From NCBI GenBank assembly GCA_900541395.1, contig UQJT01000012.1, forward strand, positions 1 to 64,000: a stretch of 64,000 bases of DNA. The letters are read 5' to 3'. Below, piece after piece: positions 26,776 through 39,346 of this stretch (position 1 is its first letter; the number at the start of each line of letters is the position of its first letter). The DNA is from an uncultured Desulfovibrio sp. GTDB taxonomy: Bacteria; Desulfobacterota; Desulfovibrionia; Desulfovibrionales; Desulfovibrionaceae. The notes beneath the pieces were generated by a model. It did not search any database. It saw only the letters and a list, made by a program, of their open reading frames with translations, and was not told where the DNA came from. The position numbers and the translations under genes are program-made.

Positions 26776-27318
26776 CTACTTGCCCTTGGCGCCGGACTTG
26801 CCGGCCTTGCGGCGGATGACTTCGTTCTCGTACTTGATGCCCTTGCCCTTATAGGGCTCCGGCTTACGGATGCGCCGGATGCGGGCGGCCATTTCGCCCA
26901 CCATTTCCTTATCGATTCCGGAAATGGTCAGCTTCTGGCCTTCCACCTTGGCTTCGAGGCCCTTGGGCAGTTCCACCAGAACGGGGTGGGAGAAGCCGAC
27001 GGAAAGCTCGATGACGTTGCCCTTGACGGCAACTTTGTAGCCGACGCCGATGACTTCCATCGTTTTGGCAAAGCCCTTGCTCACGCCTTCCACACAGTTG
27101 GCGAGAAGAGTACGGCGCAGGCCGTGCTGAGCCCGGCTTTCGCGGGTGTCTTCCCGACGGGTCAGGGTCACGTGCCCGTCCGCGAGTTCATATTGGAGCA
27201 GACCGCACACCGGAGTGTGCAGGGTCCCCTTGGGACCTTTCACTTCCACCATCTGGTCGCCCAGCTTCACTTCCACCCCTTTGGGCAGAGCGACGGGCAT
27301 TTTACCTATTCTCGACAT
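26776..27318 (-). CDS. rplF: Ribosomal protein L6
   Basis: Two-domain protein near the factor-binding site of the 50S subunit, 180 residues. [25 protein letters not shown] and the C-terminal [21 protein letters not shown] are the standard landmarks. Confidence 0.98.
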   Translation of the reverse strand: MSRIGKMPVALPKGVEVKLGDQMVEVKGPKGTLHTPVCGLLQYELADGHVTLTRREDTRESRAQHGLRRTLLANCVEGVSKGFAKTMEVIGVGYKVAVKGNVIELSVGFSHPVLVELPKGLEAKVEGQKLTISGIDKEMVGEMAARIRRIRKPEPYKGKGIKYENEVIRRKAGKSGAKGK

Positions 27319-27367
27319 GACTTTTTCTACCTTGGCTGAAGGACTGGCGGCAGCTTGACGGCCGCGC

Positions 27368-27748
27368 TTACCACACTTCGCACAGAAGTTCGCCGCCGGT
27401 CTTTTCCGTATGGGCGGTCACCCCGTCCAGCACGCCGCGGGACGTGGACAAAATGCAAATGCCCAGGCCGTTCTGAACGCGGGGAATCTGGCGGGAGTTC
27501 ACGTACACGCGGCGGCCGGGCTTGCTGACGCGCTTGAGCCCCGCGATGGCCGGACGTCCCTTCACATACTTCAGCTCAATGGTGATGTCGCGTTCGCTCA
27601 CGCTCACATCTTCCACATAGCCTTCCTGCTTGAGGATGGTAGCCATGGCTTCCTTCATCTTCGAGCGCGGCACACTCACTTCCTTGTGCAGGGCCAAGTG
27701 CGCGTTGCGGATACGCGTAAGCATATCGGCAATGGGATCGGTCAACAT
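27368..27748 (-). CDS. rpsH: Ribosomal protein S8
   Basis: 16S rRNA-binding protein, 126 residues, opening [13 protein letters not shown] and ending GGELLCEVW. The [16 protein letters not shown] region is characteristic. In many bacteria S8 represses the spc operon by binding its mRNA; no such site was examined here. Confidence 0.98.
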   Translation of the reverse strand: MLTDPIADMLTRIRNAHLALHKEVSVPRSKMKEAMATILKQEGYVEDVSVSERDITIELKYVKGRPAIAGLKRVSKPGRRVYVNSRQIPRVQNGLGICILSTSRGVLDGVTAHTEKTGGELLCEVW

Positions 27749-27780
27749 GGTTGGAATTCTCCTAAAAATGGTGAGCCGGA

Positions 27781-27966
27781 TTACCAGCTCGATTTACGAA
27801 CGCCGGGCAACTCGCCCGCCAGAGCCATCTTGCGGAAGCAGATACGGCACAGGCCGAACTTGCGCAGGTAGGCGCGGGGACGGCCGCAGATGGGGCAGCG
27901 ATTATAGCCGCGGGACGAAAACTTCGGCTTGCGGCTGGCCTTCACTTCGAGGGAAGTACGGGACAC
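27781..27966 (-). CDS. rpsZ: Ribosomal protein S14, zinc type
   Basis: The short, 61-residue zinc-binding S14 with C24, C27, C40 and C43 (RCPICG and LCRIC). This zinc-containing form contrasts with the longer cysteine-free S14 some bacteria make under zinc limitation. Confidence 0.98.
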   Translation of the reverse strand: MSRTSLEVKASRKPKFSSRGYNRCPICGRPRAYLRKFGLCRICFRKMALAGELPGVRKSSW

Positions 27967-27978
27967 GTCCTTGGCTCC

Positions 27979-28518
27979 TTACTTGCGGAAGGGCATGCCG
28001 AGCTGTTCAAGCAGCAGCTTGCCTTCCTTGTCCGTGGTTGCGGTGGTGACGATGGTAATGTTCATACCCTTGGGATTTTCCACCCGATCCGATTCCATTT
28101 CGGGGAAAATCATGTGCTCCTTGATGCCCAGGGTAAAATTACCCCGGCCGTCAAAGCCGCGATCGGGCACGCCGCGGAAGTCACGAACCCGCGGCAGGGC
28201 GAAATTCATCAGCTTGTCGAGAAAGTCCCACATGGCGGCCCGGCGCAGGGTCACCCGCACCCCGATGGGCATGCCTTCGCGCACCTTGAAGGCGGCGATG
28301 GACTTTTTGGCGCGGGTCACCACGGCCTTGCGGCCGGCGATGGCCGTCAGCTCGGCGACGGCTTCCTCCATCAGCTTGTTGTTCTGGCTGGCAGAACCAA
28401 GACCGATATTCAGGGAGACCTTTTCGATTCCGGGAATCTGCATGGGAGACTTGTACGCAAACTCCTTCTGCAATACCGGAACCACTTTCTCACGGTATAT
28501 CGTTTCCAGACGGGTCAT
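27979..28518 (-). CDS. rplE: Ribosomal protein L5
   Basis: 5S rRNA-binding protein at the intersubunit bridge, 179 residues. [32 protein letters not shown] and [20 protein letters not shown] are diagnostic. Confidence 0.98.
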   Translation of the reverse strand: MTRLETIYREKVVPVLQKEFAYKSPMQIPGIEKVSLNIGLGSASQNNKLMEEAVAELTAIAGRKAVVTRAKKSIAAFKVREGMPIGVRVTLRRAAMWDFLDKLMNFALPRVRDFRGVPDRGFDGRGNFTLGIKEHMIFPEMESDRVENPKGMNITIVTTATTDKEGKLLLEQLGMPFRK

Positions 28519-28531
28519 CGTCGTTCACCTT

Positions 28532-28873
28532 CTACAGGGGTTTGTTGCAGTGCTTGCAGTAGCGGACGCGGACCTTCTTCTTTTGCCCGTTCTGCTCTTT
28601 TTCCTCGTACCGGTAAGCGACGCGGGTGGGCTTGGCGCAAGCCGGGCACACCACCATGAGGTTGGACACGTGGATGGGCATTTCCTTTTCCACGATGCCG
28701 CCGGGCTCGCGCTTATAGGGGTTGGGGCGGACATTGCGCTTGACCATGTTCACCTTTTCCACCAGCACCCGGTCCGACTTGCGCAGAACTTTCAGGACCT
28801 TTCCGATCTTGTCCTTGTCCTTGCCGGCGATGACCTTCACCTTGTCGTCTTTGTGAATACGAAACTGTTTCAT
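28532..28873 (-). CDS. rplX: Ribosomal protein L24
   Basis: Assembly-initiating 50S protein of 113 residues with an N-terminal KOW motif ([18 protein letters not shown]). The C-terminal half has two CxxC pairs (VVCPACAKP and YCKHCNK), which could hold zinc. Confidence 0.97.
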   Translation of the reverse strand: MKQFRIHKDDKVKVIAGKDKDKIGKVLKVLRKSDRVLVEKVNMVKRNVRPNPYKREPGGIVEKEMPIHVSNLMVVCPACAKPTRVAYRYEEKEQNGQKKKVRVRYCKHCNKPL

Positions 28874-28886
28874 GACCTCTATGCTC

Positions 28887-29255
28887 CTACAGCACTTCAG
28901 GCGCCAGGGAAACGATCTTCATGAAGTTGCGGCCGCGCAGCTCGCGGGCCACGGGTCCGAAGATACGGGTTCCCACGGGTTCGCCCTGCTTGGAGAGAAG
29001 CACGGCGGCGTTGGTGTCGAATTTGATGTACGAGCCGTCGGCGCGACGCACTTCTTTGGCGGTGCGCACGATAACGGCCTGCATTACGTCGCCCTTCTTC
29101 ACCTTGGCGTGGGGCATGGCGTCCTTCACGGACACCATGATGATGTCCCCCACCGTGGCGTAACGCCGGTGGGAGCCGCCCAGCACCTTGATGCAGGCCA
29201 CTTCCTTGGCGCCGGAATTATCCGCCACCTGGAGTCGGGATTCAACCTGAATCAT
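28887..29255 (-). CDS. rplN: Ribosomal protein L14
   Basis: Intersubunit bridge protein, 122 residues, starting [20 protein letters not shown] and ending [12 protein letters not shown], both invariant-type L14 segments. Confidence 0.98.
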   Translation of the reverse strand: MIQVESRLQVADNSGAKEVACIKVLGGSHRRYATVGDIIMVSVKDAMPHAKVKKGDVMQAVIVRTAKEVRRADGSYIKFDTNAAVLLSKQGEPVGTRIFGPVARELRGRNFMKIVSLAPEVL

Positions 29256-29267
29256 GGCTTAAGCCTC

Positions 29268-29534
29268 CTACACGGCTTTTTCGAGCACGGCCACCAGGTG
29301 CCAGCGCTTGTTGCGGCTCATGGGCCGATATTCCACGATTTTCACCTTGTCGCCGATACCGCATTCATTGTTCGGATCGTGCGCGGTGCACTTTTTGCGC
29401 CGCCGGACGTACTTCTTGAGAAGCGGATGTTGGACCAGCGTTTCCACGCGCACGACGATGGTCTTGTCGCTTTTGTCGCTGATCACGGTGCCGACGAGCG
29501 TTCTGCCTTTGCGCTGTTCGATGGCGCTGTTCAT
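29268..29534 (-). CDS. rpsQ: Ribosomal protein S17
   Basis: OB-fold 16S rRNA-binding protein, 88 residues, with LVGTVISDKSDKTIVVRVE and GDKVKIVEYRPMSRNKRW. Confidence 0.98.
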   Translation of the reverse strand: MNSAIEQRKGRTLVGTVISDKSDKTIVVRVETLVQHPLLKKYVRRRKKCTAHDPNNECGIGDKVKIVEYRPMSRNKRWHLVAVLEKAV

Positions 29535-29543
29535 GATCCGCTC

Positions 29544-29756
29544 CTACTTGGACTGCGTGGTTTGGCCGCCCTTTTCCGCCAGGGCGGTCAGGATGCGGGC
29601 GATGTTCTTCCGGGCGACCGGAATGGAGTGCGTCTTTTCGAGCTGGGCCACGGCGTGCTGGAAACGCAGGTTGAAAAGCTCCTGCCGGGCTTCCGTCAGC
29701 TTGGTCTGCAGTTCGGCGACGCTCAGATCACGAAATTCTTTCATGCTCGTGCTCAT
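29544..29756 (-). CDS. rpmC: Ribosomal protein L29
   Basis: Helical-hairpin protein at the tunnel exit, 70 residues, with [20 protein letters not shown] and [11 protein letters not shown]. The start at 29756 overlaps the stop of rplP (ATGA); an internal ATG at 29744 would give the more usual N-terminus and is an alternative. Confidence 0.96.
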   Translation of the reverse strand: MSTSMKEFRDLSVAELQTKLTEARQELFNLRFQHAVAQLEKTHSIPVARKNIARILTALAEKGGQTTQSK

Positions 29757-30171
29757 TCGAAAGCCCCCTCTCTCACCACGATGACGGTCTTCACCGGCAG
29801 CTTGTGAGCGGCCAGGGTCAGAGCCCGTTTGGCGAGGTCAAGGCTGACGCCTTTGATTTCGTACAGCACGCGACCGGGCTTGACCGGCGCACACCAACCC
29901 ACCGGCGCGCCCTTACCGGAACCCTGCCGGGTTTCCAGAGGCTTGGCGGTGACGGGATTGTCGGGGAACACGCGGATCCAGACTTTGCCGCCGCGGCGGA
30001 TATGGCGCATCATGGCGATACGCGCCGCCTCGATCTGCTGGCTGGACAGCTTGCCGTGCTCCACGGCTTTCAGGCCGATATCCCCGAAGGCGATGGTCGC
30101 GCCCCGGGTCGCCGGACCGCGCAGGCGGCCTTTCTGCCACTTGCGGTATTTTACTCTTTTGGGGGCAAGCA

Positions 30172-30172
<1 letters not shown>
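29753..30172 (-). CDS. rplP: Ribosomal protein L16
   Basis: A-site region protein of 139 residues: begins [19 protein letters not shown] and contains [20 protein letters not shown]. Its start codon shares a base with the stop of rpsC (TAATG). Confidence 0.98.
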
Positions 30173-30814
<642 letters not shown>

Positions 30815-30816
30815 GC

Positions 30817-31155
30817 TTATTCCTGCCCTTCCGCGAGAATGACGGTGATGTGGCTGGTGCGCTTGCGGATGTGCATCGCGCGCCCCTGCGAACGGGGCAT
30901 GAAGCGCTTCCAGGTGGGGCCTTCGTTGACCACCACGTCCTTGACGTACATGGAGTCCACATCGATGCCCGGGAACTGGGCCGCGTTGGCCAGCGCCGAA
31001 CGAACCACGGCGAACAGGACGCCGGCGGGCTTGTTGGGCGTGAACTTGAGCTGGTTCAGAGCTTCCTCCACCGGCAGACCTTTCACGTTACTGGCGACGA
31101 GGCGGGTCTTGCGGGGAGAAACGCGCTGAAACTTGGCGATAGCTTTCGATTCCAT
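30817..31155 (-). CDS. rplV: Ribosomal protein L22
   Basis: Exit-tunnel protein, 112 residues. RVSPRKTRLVASNVKGLPVE and the tunnel loop region FMPRSQGRAMHIRKRTSHI are typical; macrolide-resistance changes map to this loop in other bacteria. Confidence 0.98.
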   Translation of the reverse strand: MESKAIAKFQRVSPRKTRLVASNVKGLPVEEALNQLKFTPNKPAGVLFAVVRSALANAAQFPGIDVDSMYVKDVVVNEGPTWKRFMPRSQGRAMHIRKRTSHITVILAEGQE

Positions 31156-31167
31156 GAACGTTACCCG

Positions 31168-31452
31168 CTATTTTTTAGCTGCTTTGGTCTTCTTGTCCGC
31201 GGCATGGCCGTGGAAGGTACGCGTGGGCGCGAATTCGCCCAGCTTGTGGCCGACCATGTTTTCCGTCACGAAGACCGGGATGAACTTCTTGCCGTTGTGC
31301 ACGGCGAAGGTCAGACCCACCATTTCCGGCAGCACCGTGGAACGGCGCGACCAGGTTTTCACCACGCGACGGTCGCCGTTGGCGACGGCCGTGTCCACCT
31401 TCTTCATGAGGTGGCCGTCCACGAAAGGACCTTTTTTAAGAGATCTGGGCAT
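31168..31452 (-). CDS. rpsS: Ribosomal protein S19
   Basis: Head protein, 94 residues: [19 protein letters not shown], then [19 protein letters not shown]. Twelve bases separate it from the upstream rplB. Confidence 0.98.
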   Translation of the reverse strand: MPRSLKKGPFVDGHLMKKVDTAVANGDRRVVKTWSRRSTVLPEMVGLTFAVHNGKKFIPVFVTENMVGHKLGEFAPTRTFHGHAADKKTKAAKK

Positions 31453-31464
31453 GTCCGGCTCCTC

Positions 31465-32295
31465 TTACTTCTGACCGCGCCGCTTGACGATGAGGCGGCC
31501 GGAAGGCTTTTTCCTGTCACGGGTCTTGTACCCCTTGGTGGGAATGCCCCACGGGGTCACGGGATGACGACCGCCCGAGCTGCGGCCTTCACCGCCGCCC
31601 AGAGGATGGTCGACGGGGTTCATGGCCACGCCGCGCACCTTGGGACGGCGGCTCAGCCAGCGATTGCGGCCGGCCTTGCCCAGGCTGATGTTTTCGTGCT
31701 GCACGTTGCCCACCTGGCCCACCGTGGCGAGGCAGGAGGCCAACACCTTGCGCACTTCGCCCGAGGGCAGGCGCAGAAGGGCGTACTTGCCCTCCTTGGC
31801 CACCAGTTGGGCGTAAGTGCCGGCGGCGCGGCACATCTGACCGCCCCGACCGGGGTGCATTTCGATATTGTGCAGGTTGGTACCCACCGGAATGCGGGCC
31901 ATGGGCAGCGCATTGCCGGGTTTGATATCGGCCTTGTCGCCAGCCTCGATCATGTCGCCCTGCTTGATGCCCACGGGCGCCAGAATGTAGCGCTTTTCGC
32001 CGTCGGCGTAATGCAGAAGCGCGATGCGCGCCGTGCGGTTGGGGTCGTACTCGATGTGCGCCACCGTGGCGGCGATGCCCATCTTGTCGCGCTTGAAGTC
32101 GATGAGGCGGTACACGCGCTTGTGACCGCCGCCGCGACGACGACTGGTGACACGACCGTTGTTGTTGCGGCCGCTCTTTCTGGTCAGTCCTTCGGTGAGC
32201 GACTTTTCCGGCGTGGTCCGGGTGATTTCGGCGAAATCGGAAACCGTCTGGAAACGCCGTCCCGCCGAGGTCGGTTTCAGCTTGCGAACAGCCAT
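31465..32295 (-). CDS. rplB: Ribosomal protein L2
   Basis: Peptidyl-transferase-centre protein, 276 residues. [18 protein letters not shown], the [13 protein letters not shown] block and the [20 protein letters not shown] loop with the functionally important histidine are all present. Confidence 0.98.
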   Translation of the reverse strand: MAVRKLKPTSAGRRFQTVSDFAEITRTTPEKSLTEGLTRKSGRNNNGRVTSRRRGGGHKRVYRLIDFKRDKMGIAATVAHIEYDPNRTARIALLHYADGEKRYILAPVGIKQGDMIEAGDKADIKPGNALPMARIPVGTNLHNIEMHPGRGGQMCRAAGTYAQLVAKEGKYALLRLPSGEVRKVLASCLATVGQVGNVQHENISLGKAGRNRWLSRRPKVRGVAMNPVDHPLGGGEGRSSGGRHPVTPWGIPTKGYKTRDRKKPSGRLIVKRRGQK

Positions 32296-32298
32296 TGC

Positions 32299-32589
32299 CT
32301 AGACTCCCTCGAAGAATTCGATTTTATCGCCGGGGGCGAGGGTCACGTAGGCCTTGCGATAGCCCGGGATACGCCCCTTCACGCGGCCCTGCCGCACGCG
32401 ATTGCGCGGCTTGACCGTCACCACGTTGACGTCGACGACCTTGACCTTGAAGGCTTCTTCAACAGCCTTGCCGATCTCGATCTTGTTGACCTTGGGGTCC
32501 ACAAAAAAGGCGAACTGGCTGGCGCTGTCGCGCAGCAACGTGGCCTTTTCAGTCACCACCGGCCGGAGAAGAATTTTGGTGTAATCCAT
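32299..32589 (-). CDS. rplW: Ribosomal protein L23
   Basis: Docking site for trigger factor and SRP at the tunnel exit. The product from 32589 is 96 residues starting MDYTKILLRPVVTEKATLL; an ATG two codons upstream (32595) abuts the AGAGGA ribosome binding site, so 32589 gives better spacing. FFVDPKVNKIEIGKAVEEAF is the family core. Confidence 0.96.
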   Translation of the reverse strand: MDYTKILLRPVVTEKATLLRDSASQFAFFVDPKVNKIEIGKAVEEAFKVKVVDVNVVTVKPRNRVRQGRVKGRIPGYRKAYVTLAPGDKIEFFEGV

Positions 32590-32616
32590 GTCCATTCCTC
32601 TTTCAAGGCTAGGGGC

Positions 32617-33249
32617 TTACTTCAGCCGCGCTTCCAGGTGGGGCAACGCGCCTTCGAGCACCACGATCTGCTTGTGATTGAGCACTTCGTACACATTCAC
32701 CGCGTCGGGCGTGACCAGCTTGATGCCGGGAATATTGCGGGCCGAAAGGGCCAGAGCGCCGCCTTCGGCGCCGTCCTCTGGGGAGGCCACCACCAGGGCC
32801 TTGGACAGCCCCAGGGTTCCGGCCACCTTGGCAAAGTGCTTCGTTTTGGCTTCGGGCAGGGCGATGCTCTTCACCACCATGAGGTCGTTGTCGACCAGGC
32901 GGGAGGACAGGGCCATACGCAGGGCCAGCGAACGCACCTTGCGGTTGACCTTGAAACTGTAGTCACGCGGCTGGGGGCCAAAAATGATGGCGCCGCCCCG
33001 CATGATGGGGGAACGGTTGGAACCCTGGCGCGCGTTGCCCGTGCCCTTTTGCTTGAAAGGCTTTTTGCCGCCGCCGGACACGAGGGCCCGGGTCTTGACG
33101 GCGTGAGTGCCGGCCCGAAGGGCGGCGCGGTAGGCGCGAACCACGAGGTTCAGAATCTCCGGCCTCACCTCGACCTCGAACACTTCGGGCGCCAGGGTGA
33201 TTTCCCCGGCTTCCTTTTTGTCCTGATCGTACATTTTCACAACAGCCAT
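32617..33249 (-). CDS. rplD: Ribosomal protein L4
   Basis: Exit-tunnel protein, 210 residues, with GGKKPFKQKGTGNARQGSNR and RGGAIIFGPQPRDYSFKVNR. In enterobacteria L4 represses the S10 operon; no evidence for that here. Confidence 0.98.
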   Translation of the reverse strand: MAVVKMYDQDKKEAGEITLAPEVFEVEVRPEILNLVVRAYRAALRAGTHAVKTRALVSGGGKKPFKQKGTGNARQGSNRSPIMRGGAIIFGPQPRDYSFKVNRKVRSLALRMALSSRLVDNDLMVVKSIALPEAKTKHFAKVAGTLGLSKALVVASPEDGAEGGALALSARNIPGIKLVTPDAVNVYEVLNHKQIVVLEGALPHLEARLK

Positions 33250-33273
33250 TGCTTCATCCTCTCTTGCGTGGCG

Positions 33274-33903
33274 CTACTGCTTGCGCACCAGAACGAGACC
33301 GTTCTTGGGGCCGGGCACGGAGCCGCGAACCAGAATCACGTTGTCTTCGGGGCGCACTTCGACAATTTCCAGACCCAGCTGGGTGACGCGTTCGGCGCCC
33401 CACTGACCGGCCATGCCCTTCCCCTTGAACACGTGGCCGGGGAAGGTGTTGTTGCCGATGGAACCGCCGGAGCGATGCACCTTTTCGTTGCCGTGGCCGT
33501 CGTTGATGCCGCGGAAATTCCAGCGGCGCATGACGCCCTGATAACCCTTGCCGATGCTGGTGCCGGTCACCTTGATCTTGTCGCCGGCGGCGAACATGTC
33601 CACGGTGAGGTTCTGGCCCACTTCCACGGCGGCGGGAGCGGCGAGGCGCAGTTCGCGCACGGTGCGGTAGTTGCCCACGTTGGCCTTGGCGAAGTGACCG
33701 CGCATGGCCTTGGTCACGTGCTTTTCCTTGGCTTCGTCGAACGCGAGCTGGAGAGCGTAGTAGCCGTCCTTTTCTTCCGTCTTGACCTGGGTCACGGGAC
33801 AGGGACCGGCCTGAATGACCGTCACGGCGACGGCGGAGCCGTCATTGGCGAAAATGCGGGTCATGCCCAGCTTTCGACCTAAAATTCCCATTTTTTCAGA
33901 CAT
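33274..33903 (-). CDS. rplC: Ribosomal protein L3
   Basis: Early 50S assembly protein, 209 residues, with [33 protein letters not shown] and the W-finger/GQWGAERVT region. Confidence 0.98.
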   Translation of the reverse strand: MSEKMGILGRKLGMTRIFANDGSAVAVTVIQAGPCPVTQVKTEEKDGYYALQLAFDEAKEKHVTKAMRGHFAKANVGNYRTVRELRLAAPAAVEVGQNLTVDMFAAGDKIKVTGTSIGKGYQGVMRRWNFRGINDGHGNEKVHRSGGSIGNNTFPGHVFKGKGMAGQWGAERVTQLGLEIVEVRPEDNVILVRGSVPGPKNGLVLVRKQ

Positions 33904-33917
33904 GACGCTCCCTCTCT

Positions 33918-34235
33918 CTAGAGCTTGATTTCCACATCCACGCCGGCGGGCAGGGAAAGCTTGCCCAGAGCGTCCACGGTCTGCTGCGTGGGCTCGAGAA
34001 TATCCATGAGGCGCTTGTGAACCCTCATCTCGAACTGTTCGCGGGACTTCTTGCTCACGTGAACCGAGCGGTTGACCGTGTATTTGTGAATGTTGGTGGG
34101 CAGGGGGATGGGCCCGGCCACACCGGCGCCGGTATTGCGCGCCGTGTCCACGATTTCCGCCACAGCCTTGTCCAGGATGCGGTAATCGTAAGCCTTGAGC
34201 TTGATACGGATACGATCACTGCCAACTGTCGTCAT
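33918..34235 (-). CDS. rpsJ: Ribosomal protein S10
   Basis: 30S head protein and NusE transcription factor, 105 residues: [20 protein letters not shown] and [20 protein letters not shown]. First gene of the ribosomal operon. The ATG at 34235 has GGAG nine bases upstream; the frame is open to 34739 but the extra part is leader, not protein. No tuf or fus gene precedes it. Confidence 0.98.
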   Translation of the reverse strand: MTTVGSDRIRIKLKAYDYRILDKAVAEIVDTARNTGAGVAGPIPLPTNIHKYTVNRSVHVSKKSREQFEMRVHKRLMDILEPTQQTVDALGKLSLPAGVDVEIKL

Positions 34236-35199
34236 TGCGAATCTCCATTTTTCCGGCAACCCGCTCCGGCCGTTCCAGACGGGGTATTTCGACCGGAGAA
34301 TCCACCGCCTTGCGGCGGTCGGTCGGCCCGGGCCAACCTCATGAAGCGCCAAAACCCCGAACCAATATGCGGGGCGCGCGCTTCGGCGTTCCTTGCACCT
34401 TGACAACAGGCAGGCAGCGGACACGAGTTTTCCTCGCTTTTTGAGAAAAACAGGTTCGGCTTCGTATGATTTGATCGGGAGATAGGGACGGTGGCCTTGG
34501 CGGCGCAAACCCGTTCGCTTCTTCCGATACATCCGACAAAAAGCCGACCCTTGGTCTCGCCAGCCTGGCCCGCGGCGGAAAGACAAAAAAAACTTTCCGA
34601 CAAGACAGGTGGTCCCGCAGGGGGTCAACACACAACCGACATATCCGGACAATGCCCTTGCTGTCGGTTTAACCTTGCAGCCCGTGAAGCTGACGGGCTG
34701 GAACGGCTGACATCTCATGGCATGTGGTGACGCCTGCAAATGTCAAAATCCTGAAGAATACACAGAAGTGTAAAGCTTCGGGATACAGCAGGACGGGTTC
34801 AACCCGCCCTTCCCTGCCGTCCAGGGAATGGCCCCTTTTTATAAGGGCGAAGTGTTGTTTAGCCCGACACCGCAGCCGCGTCAAGCTTTTTTTGATAAAA
34901 AGAAAGGGGGCCGGATCGAGAGCCCTCGCCATCACCATGAACGCCATAATGGATACCGCCCGCCGGCGACGACGAACAGACGCCCCCCCCTCCGCCCGGA
35001 AAAGAAGAGGGCAGCGACGCTCGGGCGCATTTCTTGACCGGGCCGGATGCTTCCTCTACATCAAAACATTCGCCGTCCGACGACGCCTCTCGCCATCTTT
35101 CTCTCGGGGATCGCGAAGCGATCCGCGCCGCGTCTCAGCACCAGGCGCCCCGCTCCCCCCCTGAAAAGGGAACGCCAACCTGAAAGGAGTTTATTCCCC
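34236..35199. other. Long intergenic region between rpsJ and the MetE-like gene
   Basis: 964 bases between divergent genes, the largest gap in the window. The rpsJ side serves as the S10-operon leader (minus strand); it contains a T8 loop between GGAAAG and CTTTCC at about 34577-34598. The middle has an ACACAGAAGTGT hairpin (34759-34770) and an ACGGGTTCAACCCG palindrome (34793-34806). The MetE side ends in the AAAGGAG ribosome binding site (35183-35189). Several open frames cross the region but none has protein character. No tRNA or known riboswitch was recognised. Confidence 0.45.
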
Positions 35200-36324
35200 A
35201 TGAGCAATCTCAGAAACATGGCTCCGTTCCGCTACGACATCGTGGGCAGTTTTCTGCGGCCTGCGCGCCTGAAAGAAGCCCGCGCGCGCCACCTGCAAGG
35301 CGAACTGTCCAAAGAGGCCCTGACGGAAGTGGAGAACGAGGAGATAGCCGCCCTCATCGCCAAGGAAAAGGCTGTCGGCCTGAAAGCGGTCACGGACGGA
35401 GAATTCCGCCGCCGTTCCTGGCATCTGGACTTCCTCGCCGGACTGCGCGGGCTGACGGTGTACGAATTTGAAAGCACCGGCTTCGGCGTCAAAACAAAGG
35501 CTCTGGGCACCTACGTCAGCAGTACCCTGGATTTCGATCCCGCGCACCCCTTTCTCGACCACTTTCGGTTCACGCAGGAGCAGGCAGGCGCCGACGCTAC
35601 GGCAAAACAGACCATACCCGGTCCCAACATGATTTATCTGGACGCGGTGATCCTGTCCAAACAATACGCCGCTCATCCCGTCTATCGAGACCATGACGCG
35701 TTCGTCGCCGACCTGGCCCGCACCTACCAGGACGCGATTCAAGCTTTTTACGACGCCGGATGCCGTTACCTCCAACTGGACGATACCAGCTGGGGGGCTC
35801 TGTTCAGCGAATCCTTCCGGCAAAGAATCCAAGACTGCGGCTACGATCCGGACGCGCTCATCCCGCAGTTCGCCGATATCACCCGGCAGGCGCTGGCCAA
35901 GCGTCCCGACGACATGGCCATCACCATGCACATGTGCAAGGGCAACTTCAAATCCCACTGGCTTTATGAGGGCAGGTACGACACCATCGCCTCGCACCTG
36001 CTGGGCATCGACAACTTCGACGGCTTTTTTCTGGAGTACGACGACGAGCGTTCCGGCGGCTTCGAACCTTTGACCCATCTGCATAAGCAGAAAATCGTCC
36101 TGGGGCTCATGACCACCAAAAAAGGCGACCTGGAAAGCAAGGACGCTCTCATCGCCCGCATCCGCGAAGCCGAACGCTACGTTCCTTTAGAGCAGATATG
36201 CATCTCCCCCCAATGTGGATTTTCCTCCACTCTGGACGGCAACGACCTTCCGGAAGAGGCGCAGTGGAAAAAACTGGCGCTGCTCAAGGAAACGGCGGAT
36301 GAGTTTTTTGGAGAGGGATGTTAA
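35200..36324 (+). CDS. MetE C-terminal-type (cobalamin-independent methionine synthase-like) methyltransferase
   Basis: A 374-residue protein equivalent to the catalytic C-terminal half of MetE. Zinc ligands are visible as H and C in TMHMCKGN, a glutamate in FFLEYDDE, and a cysteine in ISPQCGFSS. The N-terminal substrate-like region starts RYDIVGSFLRPARLKEAR and is followed by TDGEFRRRSWHLDF, matching the stand-alone YxjG/YxjH group. Such proteins use folate or another methyl donor to methylate homocysteine or a related thiol; the donor here is unknown. Start fixed by AAAGGAG ten bases upstream. Confidence 0.88.
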   Translation: MSNLRNMAPFRYDIVGSFLRPARLKEARARHLQGELSKEALTEVENEEIAALIAKEKAVGLKAVTDGEFRRRSWHLDFLAGLRGLTVYEFESTGFGVKTKALGTYVSSTLDFDPAHPFLDHFRFTQEQAGADATAKQTIPGPNMIYLDAVILSKQYAAHPVYRDHDAFVADLARTYQDAIQAFYDAGCRYLQLDDTSWGALFSESFRQRIQDCGYDPDALIPQFADITRQALAKRPDDMAITMHMCKGNFKSHWLYEGRYDTIASHLLGIDNFDGFFLEYDDERSGGFEPLTHLHKQKIVLGLMTTKKGDLESKDALIARIREAERYVPLEQICISPQCGFSSTLDGNDLPEEAQWKKLALLKETADEFFGEGC

Positions 36325-36505
36325 ATTTTCGGTTAATTATGGATTCATCCGCCGGAGTTCCGCAAGCCTGCGAATAAGCGGCAACATGCTTTGCCGCAAA
36401 AGTATCCGCGGGAAAAAGGCGGACTTTGACCAGTGCCGACCAGGCCCGCGCTTCCGGCGCTTGAAGCGCTGCGCGATCGTATTTTCGACCCTGCTTTGAA
36501 AACAT

Positions 36506-36550
36506 ATATGCAGGAGGCCGACCGCTGTTCGCGATCGGCCTCCTGCATAT
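36506..36550. terminator. Long hairpin between convergent MetE-like gene and tetR
   Basis: ATATGCAGGAGGCCGA (36506-36521) is perfectly complementary to 36535-36550 around a 13-base loop. It lies between two convergent genes, 180 bases after the first and 44 bases after the second. It lacks a T-run, so a terminator role is inferred from place and stem strength. Confidence 0.6.
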
Positions 36551-36594
36551 GAAATATGTCCGGTTCCGATACGGACCGCCGAGCTAACTCCCTT

Positions 36595-37233
36595 TTAACC
36601 GTTCTTTTCCTCCCCTTCTTTGGGGAGCAGCGCCGCCGAAGCCACGGGCGAGAGCATGAGGGTAATGTTGGTCAACAGATGAGGCAACATGGCGTTGCTG
36701 TCCTCGGCCTGACGGATGATGTTGAAATGCACCCCGCGCATGAAACCGATAAGCATGCACACCAACAACGACGCGGTATCCTGAGGATGGACGGCCGCGC
36801 CCACGCTGCCGTCGGCCTGCCCCTGCAGAATCGCCTGATAGAACAAATACCCCAAATCCTCATACATGGTCCGGATGGAGCGGAAGGCCTGATCGCCGTC
36901 GTCGCCGTAGCGGCTGGACGCGTCCCGAAAAACCAGGCCGAACTCCATGCGATTTTTGCGCACAAACACGCAAAAAGCCCGTACGATGGACAATACGGTA
37001 TCCATTCCGGTATGGGGACGTCGGCTCTGGAGATAGGCGCGGATATCGGCAAGAAGCTGATTTTTGACATTGTCGATGAGGACGAAAAAAATTTCGTCCT
37101 TGGTCTTGAAATGTCGGAAAATGGTGCCTTCGGCCACGCCCGCCTCCTGCGCCAGGAGGATGGTGGGCGTATTGCTGAAGCCCCGTTCGGCGAACAGCCG
37201 GGCCGCCGTGCGCAGTATGGCGTCTCTCTTCAT
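36595..37233 (-). CDS. TetR-family transcriptional regulator
   Basis: A 212-residue one-component repressor. The N-terminal HTH is clear: ILRTAARLFAERGFSNTPTI then LAQEAGVAEGTIFRHFKTKDEI. The C-terminal all-helical domain binds an unknown ligand; it contains MRGVHFNIIRQAED and a hydrophobic LLVCMLIGF helix. The 441-base gap to guaB would hold any operator. No efflux pump is adjacent, so its target cannot be named. Confidence 0.92.
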   Translation of the reverse strand: MKRDAILRTAARLFAERGFSNTPTILLAQEAGVAEGTIFRHFKTKDEIFFVLIDNVKNQLLADIRAYLQSRRPHTGMDTVLSIVRAFCVFVRKNRMEFGLVFRDASSRYGDDGDQAFRSIRTMYEDLGYLFYQAILQGQADGSVGAAVHPQDTASLLVCMLIGFMRGVHFNIIRQAEDSNAMLPHLLTNITLMLSPVASAALLPKEGEEKNG

Positions 37234-39132
<1,899 letters not shown>

Positions 39133-39138
39133 CCCGAC

Positions 39139-39336
39139 ACGGGGGCTCCGCCCCCCTTACCCCCGGCAGGGGCATGGTGTCCCTGCACCCCCATCAGGGC
39201 CGCGCCGCCTTGTTCACCCGAAAATCTGACGAGCGACTTATTTCGTGAACAAGGCCGGCGCGGCCCCTGGCAAGAGGGTCCGGGGGGAATCATTCCCCCC
39301 GGCGGGGTGCGGGGCAGTGCCCCGCCCTCCCGGAGA
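39139..39336. repeat. Palindrome-rich GC repeat block between guaB and guaA
   Basis: Contains a large inverted repeat, about GGGCCGCGCCGCCTTGTTCAC near 39199 against GTGAACAAGGCCGGCGCGGCC ending about 39265, plus CCGGGGGGAA-tca-TTCCCCCCGG and GGGGC-agt-GCCCC hairpins. The segment 39280-39325 matches the inverse complement of 55549-55594. Being transcribed between guaB and guaA, it may act as an mRNA-stabilising or attenuating structure. Confidence 0.65.
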
Positions 39337-39346
39337 TACCATTCCC

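Noticed and set aside
34785..34830. tRNA-like T-arm (GACGGGTTCAACCCGCC)
   Set aside because: No acceptor stem, anticodon arm or D-arm could be placed around it.
34640..35190. SAM or related methionine riboswitch ahead of the MetE-like gene
   Set aside because: No conserved SAM-I, SAM-II or SAH core could be matched by eye.
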